Shown: positions 19,915 through 28,666, counted from the stretch's first letter. The stretch is 64,000 nt of DNA from Streptomyces deccanensis (GCF_022385335.1 NZ_CP092431.1:6448001-6512000), one strand, 5' to 3'. Numbers and translations are program-made. The notes: generated by a model not told the origin, from the letters alone.

Positions 19915-20814
19915 ATGGACTGGCTGAAAAAGCTTCCCGGGGTGGGTCCTCAGGTGGAGCGTCTGATGGCGACGCACGCGTGGCGGTCGTTCGAGCGGCT
20001 GGAGCGGGTGAAGTGGACCCGGCTGGCCGCGGCGATGACGTTCATCAGCTTCCTGGCGCTGTTCCCGCTGCTGACCGTGGCGGCGGCCATCGTCGCGGCG
20101 ACCCTCGGCAAGGACCAGCAGCGGGAGCTGGAGGACCGGCTCGCCGAGCAGGTGCCCGGCATCTCCGACCAGCTCGACATCGCCGGCCTCGTCGACAACG
20201 CCGGCACGGTCGGGATCATCGCCGGCGCGCTGCTGCTGTTCACCGGCATCGGCTGGGTCGGCGAGATGCGCGGCTGTCTGCGCGCGGTGTGGGAGAAGGA
20301 GGATGCCGACGAGAACCCCGTCCTCGCCAAGGGCAAGGACGCGGGCCTGCTGGTCGGTCTGGGCGGCGCGGTCCTCGTCTCGCTGGCCGCTTCCGCCGCC
20401 GCCTCCTGGGCCGTCGGCCGGTTCGCCGACCAGCTTGGCATCGACCGCGACGGGTGGGGCGGGATCCTCCTGCGCGTCGCCGCGTTCGCCGTCGCCGTCC
20501 TGGCCGACTTCCTGCTCCTGCTCTACGTCCTCACGCTGCTCCCCGGCGTCCAGCCGCCCCGCCGCCGCCTCGTCGTGGCCGCCCTCATAGGAGCCGTGGG
20601 CTTCGAACTCCTCAAGCTCCTGCTCAGCGGCTACATCCAGGGCGTCGCCTCGAAGAGCATGTACGGCGCCTTCGGAGTCCCGATCGCCCTGCTCCTGTGG
20701 ATCAACCTCACCACCAAGCTCCTGCTGTACTGCGCGGCCTGGACGGCGGAGGGCAGCAAGGAGAGCGCGCATGCAGAGGACCTGGCACCCCCGGCCAGTA
20801 ACAGCGCCCCGTAA
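19915..20814 (+). CDS. YihY/BrkB-family integral membrane protein
   Basis: A 299-residue protein with six hydrophobic segments. YihY/BrkB signatures are LAAAMTFISFLALFPLL near the start, the mid-protein GWVGEMRGCLRAVWE and the C-terminal MYGAFGVPIALLLWINL followed by a helix. The family was once called RNase BN but is a membrane protein of unclear transport function. The start is placed at the ATG giving MDWLKKLPG, without a strong ribosome site. The final codons and stop lie inside a hairpin. Confidence 0.85.
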   Translation: MDWLKKLPGVGPQVERLMATHAWRSFERLERVKWTRLAAAMTFISFLALFPLLTVAAAIVAATLGKDQQRELEDRLAEQVPGISDQLDIAGLVDNAGTVGIIAGALLLFTGIGWVGEMRGCLRAVWEKEDADENPVLAKGKDAGLLVGLGGAVLVSLAASAAASWAVGRFADQLGIDRDGWGGILLRVAAFAVAVLADFLLLLYVLTLLPGVQPPRRRLVVAALIGAVGFELLKLLLSGYIQGVASKSMYGAFGVPIALLLWINLTTKLLLYCAAWTAEGSKESAHAEDLAPPASNSAP

Positions 20815-20821
20815 GGGGCGC
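20804..20821 (+). terminator. Hairpin overlapping the yihY stop codon
   Basis: GCGCCCC (20804-20810) and GGGGCGC (20815-20821) pair across GTAA, and the loop contains most of the TAA stop. The right arm is also the beginning of the dispersed 22-bp element. Confidence 0.5.
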
Positions 20822-20835
20822 GGGGAACTGCGCGA
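20814..20835 (+). repeat. Dispersed 22-bp element, copy 1
   Basis: AGGGGCGCGGGGAACTGCGC plus GA. The same 22 bases occur at 53601-53622, and in reverse orientation at 48158-48179 and (one mismatch) 53571-53592. All are intergenic. Confidence 0.8.
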
Positions 20836-20893
20836 TCACCACGACGCACCGGCACCCCGCATCCGGCCCCCACCAGGCAGACGCTGCCCGCCC

Positions 20894-22189
20894 CTACTTC
20901 TCCCCCCGCAACGGCCACTTCCGGTTCACCAGGAACACCGCACCGGCCACCAACACCAACACGCCCCCCATGATCCCGAGGGCGACCCCGACCCCGCCGC
21001 CCCCGCCGGAGGCCCCCGCGGCGACCGACTTGCCCCCCGCCCCGCCGGACGCGGACGCCGACGCGGTGGCGCCCGGCTGCGCACTCGGCTCGCCGGCACC
21101 CCCGCCGGAGGTGTCCGCGCTCTTCGGCGGCACCAGCTCACCCACCGGCGTCACCTTGCCCGCCGCCTTGAACCCCCAGTCGAGGAGGCTCGCGGTCTCC
21201 TTGTAGACCTGGTTGTGCTCGTCCTTCTCCGGATGCATGACGGTGACGAGGAGGGCCCGTTCGCCCCGCTGGGCGACTCCGGTGAAGGTCGCGCCCGCGT
21301 TCGTGGTGTTGCCGTTCTTCACACCCGCGATGCCCTGGTAGGAGTCCAGACCGCTGTCCCCGGTGAGCAGCCGGTTGGTGTTCTGGATCTCGAAGGACGA
21401 ACGGCTCTTCTTGCCGTTCTTGCCCTTCTTCGTCTCGCCGGGGAACTTCGCCCGCACGGTGGAGCAGTACTTCCGGAAATCCTCCTTCCGCAGCCCCGAC
21501 ATGGCCATCAGGGTCAGGTCGTACGCGGACGACACCTGCCCCTTGGCGTCGTAGCCATCCGGGCTGACCACATGCGTGTCGAGCGCCTGGAGCTCCTCGG
21601 CGTGCGCGTTCATGTCGGCCACGGTCTTCTTCACCCCGCCGTTCATGGCCGACAGGACGTGCACCGCGTCGTTGCCGGAGCGAAGGAAGACACCGAGCCA
21701 GAGGTCGTCGACGGTGTACGTCTCGTCCTCCTTTATGCCGACCATGCTGGAGCCGGCGCCCACGCCCGCCAGATCGGCCGCGGCGACCTTGTGCTTGTCG
21801 TTCTTGTCGAACTTCGGCAGCAGCGTGTCCGCGAACAGCATCTTCAGCGTGCTCGCCGGGGCCAGCCGCCAGTGCGCGTTGTGCGCGGCCAGCACCTCGC
21901 CCGTATCGGCGTCGGCGACGATCCAGGAGCGGGCGCTGATGCCCTTGGGCAGCACGGGCGCGTCACTGCCGAGATTGGCCTGGGTACCGGGCCGGCCCAA
22001 CAGTTCGCCGCCGACGGTCGACATGTTCGCCGGGGGAGTCGCGGACGGCGAGGCGCTCGCACTGGGCGACGGCTTCGCCGCGAAGGCCGGGCCGGCCGTC
22101 AGCATCGGCAGTGAGGCCAGGGAGAGGGACAGCAGGGTGGCTGAGGTGACCAGCAGGGGGCGCCTGACGGTCTTCTTGGAGGCGGACAC
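20894..22189 (-). CDS. Secreted D-alanyl-D-alanine carboxypeptidase, membrane-anchored
   Basis: A 431-residue S11 peptidase. The signal peptide (KKTVRRPLLVTSATLLSLSL) ends near AFA-AK. The active-site SxxK is Ser113-Lys116 (PASTLKML), the second motif is SGND, and the usual KTG is KNG in IAGVKNGNTTNAG. A Gly/Ser/Ala linker leads to a C-terminal membrane helix (VALGIMGGVLVLVAGAVFLV) with a basic tail. It trims pentapeptides in the wall. The GTG at 22189 gives a proper signal peptide, although the open frame extends well upstream and no ribosome site is clear. Confidence 0.88.
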   Translation of the reverse strand: MSASKKTVRRPLLVTSATLLSLSLASLPMLTAGPAFAAKPSPSASASPSATPPANMSTVGGELLGRPGTQANLGSDAPVLPKGISARSWIVADADTGEVLAAHNAHWRLAPASTLKMLFADTLLPKFDKNDKHKVAAADLAGVGAGSSMVGIKEDETYTVDDLWLGVFLRSGNDAVHVLSAMNGGVKKTVADMNAHAEELQALDTHVVSPDGYDAKGQVSSAYDLTLMAMSGLRKEDFRKYCSTVRAKFPGETKKGKNGKKSRSSFEIQNTNRLLTGDSGLDSYQGIAGVKNGNTTNAGATFTGVAQRGERALLVTVMHPEKDEHNQVYKETASLLDWGFKAAGKVTPVGELVPPKSADTSGGGAGEPSAQPGATASASASGGAGGKSVAAGASGGGGGVGVALGIMGGVLVLVAGAVFLVNRKWPLRGEK

Positions 22190-22316
22190 GATCGAGAAAG
22201 TACATGGCTCCGACCGGTAAATCCCACTGGAACGCCCCGTGGCGCTCACGCTCCTGTTCACGCCCCCGCACACACCCCGGCGCGATACCCGGACGGACGG
22301 CGGCGATACTGAACGC

Positions 22317-22574
22317 ATGAAGCTCAGCCGCCCCCTCTCCTGGTTCCTGCTCGCCTTCGGGGTGTGGAGCTGGGTCATCTGGATCGCTTTCGTCAAAAAC
22401 CTCTGGAAGGACGGCAGCGGGCTCGCGTTCGACGACGCGGGTGATCCGACGGCGTACTTCTGGGTGCACCTGACGCTCGCCGTCGTCTCCTTTGTTCTGG
22501 GGACGGTCATCGGCGTCATCGGGTTGCGCGGGGTGCGCGCCCTCCGCCGGGCCGCGACCGGGAGTGCCACGTGA
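22317..22574 (+). CDS. Small two-helix membrane protein
   Basis: An 85-residue protein with two hydrophobic segments (LSWFLLAFGVWSWVIWIAF and YFWVHLTLAVVSFVLGTVIG) separated by a short acidic loop. This looks like a conserved SCO4848-type membrane protein (recollection). It overlaps the metallophosphoesterase start (TGATG), so it is co-translated with it. Function unknown. Confidence 0.72.
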   Translation: MKLSRPLSWFLLAFGVWSWVIWIAFVKNLWKDGSGLAFDDAGDPTAYFWVHLTLAVVSFVLGTVIGVIGLRGVRALRRAATGSAT

Positions 22575-23923
22575 TGATCGTCGTCTTCGTTCTGGTGCTC
22601 GTGCTGGTGCTGGCCCTCTTCGGGGCGCTGCACTGGTACGCGTGGCGCCGCCTGGTGCGGGACACGACACGCGGACCGGGCCCGGCCAGACGCGTGGGCA
22701 CGGCGGTGTTCATCGCGGGGCCGGTGCTGATGATCGCCGGCTTCGCGGCCGAACGCATGCACGCGCCCTTCTGGCTGCAGCAGACGCTGACCTGGCCGGG
22801 CTTCATGTGGCTCGCCTTCGCGCTGTACATGCTCCTCGCCCTTCTGGTGGGGGAGCTTGTACGACCTCTCCTGCGCCGTCTGATGGAGCGGCGCGCCCCG
22901 GAGCCCGCGCTGCGGCCGGAGCCACGACCGGAGCCCGTGGTGCGCGAGCCGGAACCCGTCCCGGCCGGCGCGCAGCCCGCACCGCCCGCCGACTCCGCTC
23001 CGCCCGCCGACTCCGCGGAGGCCACCGAACCCGGGCAGCCGGGCCAGCCGCACTCGACGGAACCCCCGGCCCCGGCCGCCCCCGCGCCCCCGGCCGACCC
23101 CTCCCGCCGGCTCTTCGTCTCCCGGGTGGTGGGCGGGGCCGTCGCCGCCGCGGCCCTGGGCACGGTCGGTTACGGCACCTACGGCGTCGTGCGCGGGCCC
23201 AAGCTCAAGCGGGTCACCGTGCCGCTGGCGAAGCTGCCGCGCGCCGCGCACGGTTTCCGGATCGCGGTGGTCAGCGACATCCACCTCTCGCCGATGCTGG
23301 GCCGAGGCTTCGCGCAGAAGGTCGTCGACACGATCAACTCGACGCAGCCCGACCTGATCGCGGTGGTCGGCGACCTGGTCGACGGCGACGTGGCGGACCT
23401 CGGTCCGGCGGCGGCACCGCTCGCCGGACTGAAGGCACGGCACGGCAGCTACTTCGTCACCGGCAACCACGAGTACATCTCCGGCGCCGAGCAGTGGGTC
23501 GAGGAGGTGCGCCGGCTGGGCCTGACGCCGCTGGAGAACGCGCGCCGCGAACTGCCGTACCTCGACCTCGCCGGGGTGAACGACATCGCGGGCGAGGACG
23601 AGGGCCAGGGCCCCGACTTCGCCAAGGCGCTCGGCGACCGGGACACCTCGCGGGCCGTGGTGCTCATGGCCCACCAGCCCGTCCAGATCCACGACGCCGT
23701 CGACCACGGCGTCGACCTCCAGCTCTCCGGTCACACCCACGGTGGCCAGATGTGGCCCATGACCTATGTCGCCCAGGCCGCGAACCCGACCCTCGCGGGC
23801 CTGGAGCGCTACGGCGACACCCAGCTCTACGTGACCCGCGGCGCGGGCGCGTGGGGGCCGCCGGTGCGGGTGGGGGCGCCGTCGGACATCACCGTGGTGG
23901 AGCTGGCCTCGAAGCAGGCGTGA
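22571..23923 (+). CDS. Membrane metallophosphoesterase
   Basis: A 450-residue protein. Two or three N-terminal helices are followed by a Pro/Ala/Glu-rich linker, another helix (about 180-200, SRVVGGAVAAAALGTVGYG) and a calcineurin-like phosphoesterase domain. All metal motifs are present: VSDIHLS, VVGDLVDGD, TGNHEYISG, LMAHQP and SGHTHGGQMWP. The catalytic domain is predicted outside the membrane. The natural substrate is unknown. The start may be GTG 22571 or ATG 22574; both overlap the preceding stop. Confidence 0.9.
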   Translation: MMIVVFVLVLVLVLALFGALHWYAWRRLVRDTTRGPGPARRVGTAVFIAGPVLMIAGFAAERMHAPFWLQQTLTWPGFMWLAFALYMLLALLVGELVRPLLRRLMERRAPEPALRPEPRPEPVVREPEPVPAGAQPAPPADSAPPADSAEATEPGQPGQPHSTEPPAPAAPAPPADPSRRLFVSRVVGGAVAAAALGTVGYGTYGVVRGPKLKRVTVPLAKLPRAAHGFRIAVVSDIHLSPMLGRGFAQKVVDTINSTQPDLIAVVGDLVDGDVADLGPAAAPLAGLKARHGSYFVTGNHEYISGAEQWVEEVRRLGLTPLENARRELPYLDLAGVNDIAGEDEGQGPDFAKALGDRDTSRAVVLMAHQPVQIHDAVDHGVDLQLSGHTHGGQMWPMTYVAQAANPTLAGLERYGDTQLYVTRGAGAWGPPVRVGAPSDITVVELASKQA

Positions 23924-23935
23924 CGGGTCGTCAGG

Positions 23936-23964
23936 AAGGCTTCCGTGCCCGGCACGGGAGCCTT
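23936..23964 (+). terminator. Terminator after metallophosphoesterase
   Basis: AAGGCTTCCGTG (23936-23947) pairs with CACGGGAGCCTT (23953-23964) with one G-U pair and a 5-base loop, followed by TCGGTC. Confidence 0.65.
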
Positions 23965-24116
23965 TCGGTCACATACGGACGGCACCCTTACTGAGTTCTT
24001 TCTCAACTCAACAAAACCCGCCTTCCGTCAACACAGGCGACTGTGGTTAGGTGATCGGCGCCACCGAGGAACCACTGTGCCCAGTGGGCCGGGTGGGGTC
24101 CTTGGAAGGGGCGCCG

Positions 24117-25670
24117 ATGCGGTCGGTTCGCTTGCGGATTCTCGCGTCGCTGCTGGTGGTGGCGATCGCGGCGATCGGCGGCTGGCAGTTGCTGCCGGCC
24201 CAGCGGGACGGGAACAGGACGATCGTCGTCGGCACGACCGACAAGATCACCTCGCTCGACCCGGCCGGGGCCTACGACGCGGGGTCCTGGGCCCTGTTCA
24301 ACAACGTGTTCCAGTCACTGCTGACCTTCGAACCGGGCGGCGCCGCACCCGTACCGGACGCCGCGCGCGACTGCGAGTTCCTCGGCAACGCGCTCACCGT
24401 CTACCGCTGCACCCTGCGCCCGGGCCTGAAATTCCCCAGCGGACGCGAGGTCACCGGCAAGGACGTCAAGTACTCCTTCGACCGGGTCAAGCGCATCAAC
24501 TCCGACGTCGGGCCGGCCGCGTTGCTCGACACCCTCCGGTCGGTCGGCGCGGACGGGCTGTCCGTCACCTTCCGCCTCTCCTCGCCGGACGCCACCTTCC
24601 CGTTCAAGGTCGCCACCGGCGCCGGGGCGATCGTCGACCGGACCAGGTACCCCGTCAACCGGCTGCGCACGGACGGCGGCGCCGACGGCACCGGCCCCTA
24701 CACCCTGACCTCGTACACGGACGGGCAGGCCCGCCTCACCCCCGACGACGACTACCGGGGCGCCGCCGAGGGCGCCCGCAGCCCGGTCCTCATGCGCCAC
24801 TACGCGGACTCGGCCGCGCTCCAGAAGGCGTGGAAGGCACGGCAGGTGGACGTCGCCACCCGGACACTGCCGCCCGCGACGCTCGCCGCCCTCTCGCCCA
24901 GCGACCCCGGCCAGCGGGTCGTCGAGGCCGACAGCACCGAGACCCGCAACCTGGTGCTCAACGTGCGGGTGGGCTCGCCGTTCCAGGACCGCCGGGTGCG
25001 CCAGGCGCTGGCCGCGCTGATCAACCGCGAGAAGCTGGTCGCCGAGGTCTACCAGGGCACCACCGAACCCCTGTACTCGCTCATCCCGGCCGGCATCACG
25101 GGCCACACGACCTCGTTCTTCGACGCGAACCCCCGGCCCGACCCGCAGCGGGCCCGCAAGCTGCTCGACGAGGCCGGGGTCGGCATGCCCGTGCGCTTCA
25201 CCTTCGGCTACGCCGAGGGCAGCGGCTCGGCGGCCGCCGAGGCCGCCGAACTGAAGGAGCAGCTGGAGGCGAGCGGCCTGTTCTACGTGACGACCAAGGC
25301 GTACGAGTGGACCGCCTTCCAGAAGCGGTACGCCGAGGGCAAGTTGGACGCGTACGGGGTGGGCTGGGTCGCCGACTACCCCGACCCCGACACCTTCAGC
25401 GGCCCCCTGGTCGGCACCGGCGGCTCGCTCGACAACGGCTACAGCAGCGCGCGGGCCGACCGGCTGATCAAGGACAGCCAGCGCTACGAGGACCGCAGCC
25501 GGGCCGCGACGGACTTCAAGGAACTCCAGGAGGTCGTGGCCCAGGACGTGCCGATGATCCCGCTGTGGCAGCGCAAGGAGTACGTGCTCAGCAGCGAGGA
25601 CGTCGGCGGGGCGCAGTACCTGTCCGACGGGACCGGCATCTTCCGGCTGTGGCGGCTGGGGTGGATATGA
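24117..25670 (+). CDS. Family 5 extracellular solute-binding protein (orphan)
   Basis: A 517-residue peptide/nickel-type ABC substrate-binding protein (SBP_bac_5). Typical segments: TIVVGTTDKITSLDPAGAYD, LRPGLKFPSGREVTGKDVKYSFDR, RRVRQALAALINREKLV and YGVGWVADYPDPDTFSGP. The N-terminus has a hydrophobic segment with no cysteine, so it is not a lipoprotein but either membrane-anchored or fully secreted. No permease or ATPase genes are adjacent. GGAAGGGG precedes the ATG. Confidence 0.9.
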   Translation: MRSVRLRILASLLVVAIAAIGGWQLLPAQRDGNRTIVVGTTDKITSLDPAGAYDAGSWALFNNVFQSLLTFEPGGAAPVPDAARDCEFLGNALTVYRCTLRPGLKFPSGREVTGKDVKYSFDRVKRINSDVGPAALLDTLRSVGADGLSVTFRLSSPDATFPFKVATGAGAIVDRTRYPVNRLRTDGGADGTGPYTLTSYTDGQARLTPDDDYRGAAEGARSPVLMRHYADSAALQKAWKARQVDVATRTLPPATLAALSPSDPGQRVVEADSTETRNLVLNVRVGSPFQDRRVRQALAALINREKLVAEVYQGTTEPLYSLIPAGITGHTTSFFDANPRPDPQRARKLLDEAGVGMPVRFTFGYAEGSGSAAAEAAELKEQLEASGLFYVTTKAYEWTAFQKRYAEGKLDAYGVGWVADYPDPDTFSGPLVGTGGSLDNGYSSARADRLIKDSQRYEDRSRAATDFKELQEVVAQDVPMIPLWQRKEYVLSSEDVGGAQYLSDGTGIFRLWRLGWI

Positions 25671-25787
25671 CAGACGCCGCGTGACAGCTGACGCGAAGTC
25701 GCGGGCCGGACGACCCCGGGAGTGACACGGCGTGCCCGGCCCCCGCATCGTTCTGTGCTGGGGGTGTGTCCGGGGTGAGGAGCACAC

Positions 25788-26183
25788 GTGTTGAGACGCA
25801 ACTCCTTCCGGCTGCCCCGCCATCCCGCGTCCGTGGGGCTCGTCCGGCGACGCGTAAGGGAACATCTGGTCGACTGGGGGCACAAGGAAGGCTCCGCGGC
25901 ACTGGAGGACGTCGTCCTCGTCGTCTCCGAGCTCGCGACCAACGTCGTACGCCACGGACCTTTGCTGGAGCGGGAGTTCGAGGTCGCCGTGACCGCCCTC
26001 GCGGACGGCTCCTGTCTGATCGAGGTGTCCGACGAGAGCACGGTCGTGCCCCGCGTCAGGGAGGCGGGGGACTGGGAGGAAGCGGGGCGGGGACTGTGGC
26101 TCGTGGAGCACCTCGCCCAGGCCTGGGGGGTGTGGAGCCGGGGACGGCACGGGAAGACGGTCTGGGCGCTGCTGGGAGGATGA
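25788..26183 (+). CDS. Anti-sigma-like serine kinase / GHKL ATPase domain protein
   Basis: A 131-residue GHKL-fold protein of the RsbW/SpoIIAB-like type common in Streptomyces. The N-box is VSELATNVVRHG, with later motifs EVSDES and GRGLWLVEHLAQAWGV. Such proteins bind or phosphorylate anti-sigma-factor antagonists. No partner gene is adjacent. GTG start with GAGGAG six bases upstream. Confidence 0.85.
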   Translation: MLRRNSFRLPRHPASVGLVRRRVREHLVDWGHKEGSAALEDVVLVVSELATNVVRHGPLLEREFEVAVTALADGSCLIEVSDESTVVPRVREAGDWEEAGRGLWLVEHLAQAWGVWSRGRHGKTVWALLGG

Positions 26184-26305
26184 CCGTCACTTTCAGGCCA
26201 TCACCCGGGGCCGTGCCCATGCCTCCTGTGGGCTGGTGTCGAGGCCATCCTCGTAGGCAGGAGCGGAGCCAAGTGTCCCGTTCGATCCCGTTCACCCGAA
26301 AGCGA

Positions 26306-27142
26306 TCACTCTGCCGCCCGCGCCTCGCCGCCCGCCTCCGGCGCCCCCTTCGTCATCCCCGGCAGGAAGTCCGTGAACAGCTCGTGCACCTCGCGGACCA
26401 GGGGGCGCAGGGCGCGGAACCGCGCCAGCGAGACGCCCCGGGTGGTCAGCCGGGCCCCCCGCTCGGCCAGCCGGTAGCTGCGGGCGCGCCCCTCGCTCCG
26501 GTCGAAGACCCAGTACAGGACGAGCCCCATCAGGGAGAGCCACATCAACTCGGGGAGGATGTCCCGGAGTTCGTCCGGGACCTTGGCCTTGGACCCGGCG
26601 AGCACCTCGCGGTGGATGGCGATGGACTCCTCGCGCGGCCCCTGCGACTCGGGGGAGAACGGGCTCAGCGGGCTCTGCGGATCGGCCGCGTTCTTGAAGA
26701 ACTGCGCCGCGAACTCGTGGTACGGCTCCGCCACGTCCAGCCACGCCTTGAGCACCCCGGCGATCCGCGCGTCCAGATCCTTCTCCCGCTCCAGCACGGG
26801 CCGCACGGCCACCAGGTGCTCCGCGCCGATCCGGTCGTAGAACCCCTGGATCAGGTGCTCCTTGCCGGCGAAGTAGTAGTACGCGTTCCCGACGGAGACC
26901 CCGGCCTCCTTCGCGATGGCCCGCATCGTCGTCTTGTCGTACCCGCGTTCCTGGAAGAGCCGTAGCGCGGTCTGAAGGATCAGCGCGCGGGTCTGCTCGG
27001 ACTTGGCGGTGCCCCGGGGGCCGGGTTGCTCCGTGCCGCCCCCGGGGCCGCCGGCCTCCGTGCCGTTCCCGGGGCCGCCCGGCTCCGCGCCGAGCTGGTC
27101 GTCGAAGGGCTCTGGGCTGGGGCTGTCGTTCGCTGCGGGCAC
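26306..27142 (-). CDS. TetR-family transcriptional regulator
   Basis: A 278-residue regulator. The first 45 residues are disordered (Pro/Gly/Glu). The HTH lies about 46-95 (RALILQTALRLFQERGYDKTTMRAIAKEAGVSVGNAYYYF), written here as observed blocks LFQERGYDKTTMRAIAKEAG and VGNAYYYFAGKEHLI. A larger C-terminal ligand domain follows. It is the last gene of a three-gene minus-strand operon, nine bases after the DCC gene, and two matching 14-bp palindromes lie at the operon promoter, suggesting autorepression. Confidence 0.9.
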   Translation of the reverse strand: MPAANDSPSPEPFDDQLGAEPGGPGNGTEAGGPGGGTEQPGPRGTAKSEQTRALILQTALRLFQERGYDKTTMRAIAKEAGVSVGNAYYYFAGKEHLIQGFYDRIGAEHLVAVRPVLEREKDLDARIAGVLKAWLDVAEPYHEFAAQFFKNAADPQSPLSPFSPESQGPREESIAIHREVLAGSKAKVPDELRDILPELMWLSLMGLVLYWVFDRSEGRARSYRLAERGARLTTRGVSLARFRALRPLVREVHELFTDFLPGMTKGAPEAGGEARAAE

Positions 27143-27151
27143 GGGCTGAGC

Positions 27152-27670
27152 CTAACGAGTCGGGCACGTACCGGTGTCGCGGGCACCGGGACTCCGGTAC
27201 ACCCACCCGTACCGCCGGTCGTACGCCCATCCCGTCAGCTCGGCCCCGCCGCTCCCGCAGCCCGAGCCGGGCTGCCGGTGGGCGCCACGCCACTTCGCGG
27301 CGGTGAGGACGGCGGTGCGCGCGAGCCGGGCCCCGGCCGGGGTGCTCAGCCGGTGGGCGAGCGGCCGGTGCTCGCGCAGGGCCCACAGACACACGATCCA
27401 GGCGGCGGAGCCCCGGTACACCTGCCCGCCGTCCCCCACGATCGTGATCTCCTCCAGCGTCGCCCCATGATCGAGCGACGGGAACAGCCGCCGTGCCTCC
27501 TCCGAACCCGCCGCCACGAAGGTCAGCGGGACCAACTGCCGCTGCTTTCCCAGCCACTCCCGCAGGAAGGCGCACAGCCCGCACCCGGCGTCGTACAGCA
27601 CGGTGAGCCCGTGGACCGGGACGCGCTCGGCGCCCCGGTCCACGGCGGCCGGCCCGGCCGCGGCGCTCAT
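27152..27670 (-). CDS. DCC-family thiol-disulfide oxidoreductase-like protein (DUF393)
   Basis: A 172-residue protein with the family DxxCxxC motif (LYDAGCGLCAFLREWLG) near residue 27 and the typical downstream AAWIVCLWALREHRPLA and YDRRYGWVYR. DUF393 proteins are thought to have redox roles; function is unproven. The ATG overlaps the stop of the upstream membrane-protein gene (ATGA). It is the middle gene of the TetR operon. Confidence 0.82.
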   Translation of the reverse strand: MSAAAGPAAVDRGAERVPVHGLTVLYDAGCGLCAFLREWLGKQRQLVPLTFVAAGSEEARRLFPSLDHGATLEEITIVGDGGQVYRGSAAWIVCLWALREHRPLAHRLSTPAGARLARTAVLTAAKWRGAHRQPGSGCGSGGAELTGWAYDRRYGWVYRSPGARDTGTCPTR

Positions 27671-28074
27671 ACGCGCCCGGTCGGAGTGACCCAGCCCTGC
27701 GGTGCGACCGGCGGCAGCTGCTCCCGCTCCATGACGCCCCGCCGCCGGAACTTGTTCAGCACGAACACGTTCCCCAGGTGCAGCGCCCCGAGCACGAGCA
27801 GCACCACGCCGAGCTTCGCCGACACCGCCTCGAACACCTCGCGGGGGCTGTTGATGGCGCCGTCGGCGTTCAGGTACAGCGCCACGAAGCCGAGGTTCAC
27901 GAGGTAGAACCCGACCACCAGCAGGTGGTTCACGGCGTCCGCGAGGCTCTCGTTCCCTCGCAGCACGTCCGAGAGGAAGATCCGCCCGTTCCTGCTCAGC
28001 GTCCGTGCCACCCACACCGTCAGCCCCACGCTGACCAGCGAATAGACGACGTACGCGACGACCGTGAGATCCAT
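27667..28074 (-). CDS. Integral membrane protein of the TetR/DCC operon
   Basis: A 135-residue protein with three hydrophobic segments: TVVAYVVYSLVSVGLTVWVA, HLLVVGFYLVNLGFVALYL and LGVVLLVLGALHLGNVFVL, with a basic C-terminal tail. The ATG at 28074 is preceded by GGGGTGGGGAC; a start at 28110 would put the first codons on top of an operator palindrome. First gene of an operon with the DCC protein and a TetR regulator. Family not recognised. Confidence 0.75.
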   Translation of the reverse strand: MDLTVVAYVVYSLVSVGLTVWVARTLSRNGRIFLSDVLRGNESLADAVNHLLVVGFYLVNLGFVALYLNADGAINSPREVFEAVSAKLGVVLLVLGALHLGNVFVLNKFRRRGVMEREQLPPVAPQGWVTPTGRV

Positions 28075-28096
28075 GTCCCCACCCCTCAGTGCATTC

Positions 28097-28110
28097 TTGA
28101 ACGCGTTCAA
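28097..28110. promoter_or_regulatory. TetR-type operator 1
   Basis: Perfect 14-bp palindrome TTGAACGCGTTCAA just upstream of the operon's ribosome site. A near-identical copy lies 44 bp further upstream. Confidence 0.7.
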
Positions 28111-28140
28111 AGCGTCCTGGGGGAGACTGTAGCGCTATTT

Positions 28141-28154
28141 TTGAACACGTTCAA
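28141..28154. promoter_or_regulatory. TetR-type operator 2
   Basis: TTGAACACGTTCAA, identical to operator 1 except at one central base. Together the two sites frame the likely promoter of the membrane protein/DCC/TetR operon, and this one lies close to the 3' end of the VOC gene. Confidence 0.7.
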
Positions 28155-28174
28155 CCGATGGATCGGTGAACTGA

Positions 28175-28585
28175 TCACCCGGTACGGGCCAGCTCTGGCC
28201 GCTTGCCGTAGTCCGTGAGCCCGATGACGTTCCCCCACGGGTCCGCGAACTCGACGGTCCACCCGGTGGCGACGGAGAAGGGGGCGTCGAGCGGCGGCAC
28301 TCCCGCCGCCGCGAGGGCCCGGGCGGCGGCCCGCGCGTCGGGCACCTCCAGCCACACCCGCGCGGCCGCCCACACGGGCGGCCGTTGCCGCAGCTCCTCC
28401 TCCACCCGCAGCAGCAGCCCCGGCGTCTCCTTGCCGACCTTCAGCCCGGCGATCCCGGCCTCGTCCAGCCGGAACCCCACCTCGAAGCCGGCCCGCTCGT
28501 AGAAGGAGACGGCTTCGCCGAGGTCACCGACGGGGAGCAGGACGTTGTCGAAACCGAGCAGCTCGTACGACTCATTGTCTGACAT
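28175..28585 (-). CDS. VOC-family (glyoxalase/bleomycin resistance-like) protein
   Basis: A 136-residue protein with two beta-alpha-beta-beta-beta units: LLGFDNVLLPVGDLGEAVSF followed by FYERAGFEVGFRLDE, then ARVWLEVPDARAAARALAAA and TVEFADPWGNVIGLTDY. The fold binds a metal and serves dioxygenases, lyases and resistance proteins; the activity cannot be assigned. The initiator ATG lies inside a 6-bp dyad (28578-28594). Confidence 0.85.
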   Translation of the reverse strand: MSDNESYELLGFDNVLLPVGDLGEAVSFYERAGFEVGFRLDEAGIAGLKVGKETPGLLLRVEEELRQRPPVWAAARVWLEVPDARAAARALAAAGVPPLDAPFSVATGWTVEFADPWGNVIGLTDYGKRPELARTG

Positions 28586-28666
28586 GTCGTCAGATTAGAT
28601 CGCCGGGGACCGTATCGGTGGGAGCGACGGCACTGGCGCGACATGGCCGCCGGTGCCCTGACGACA

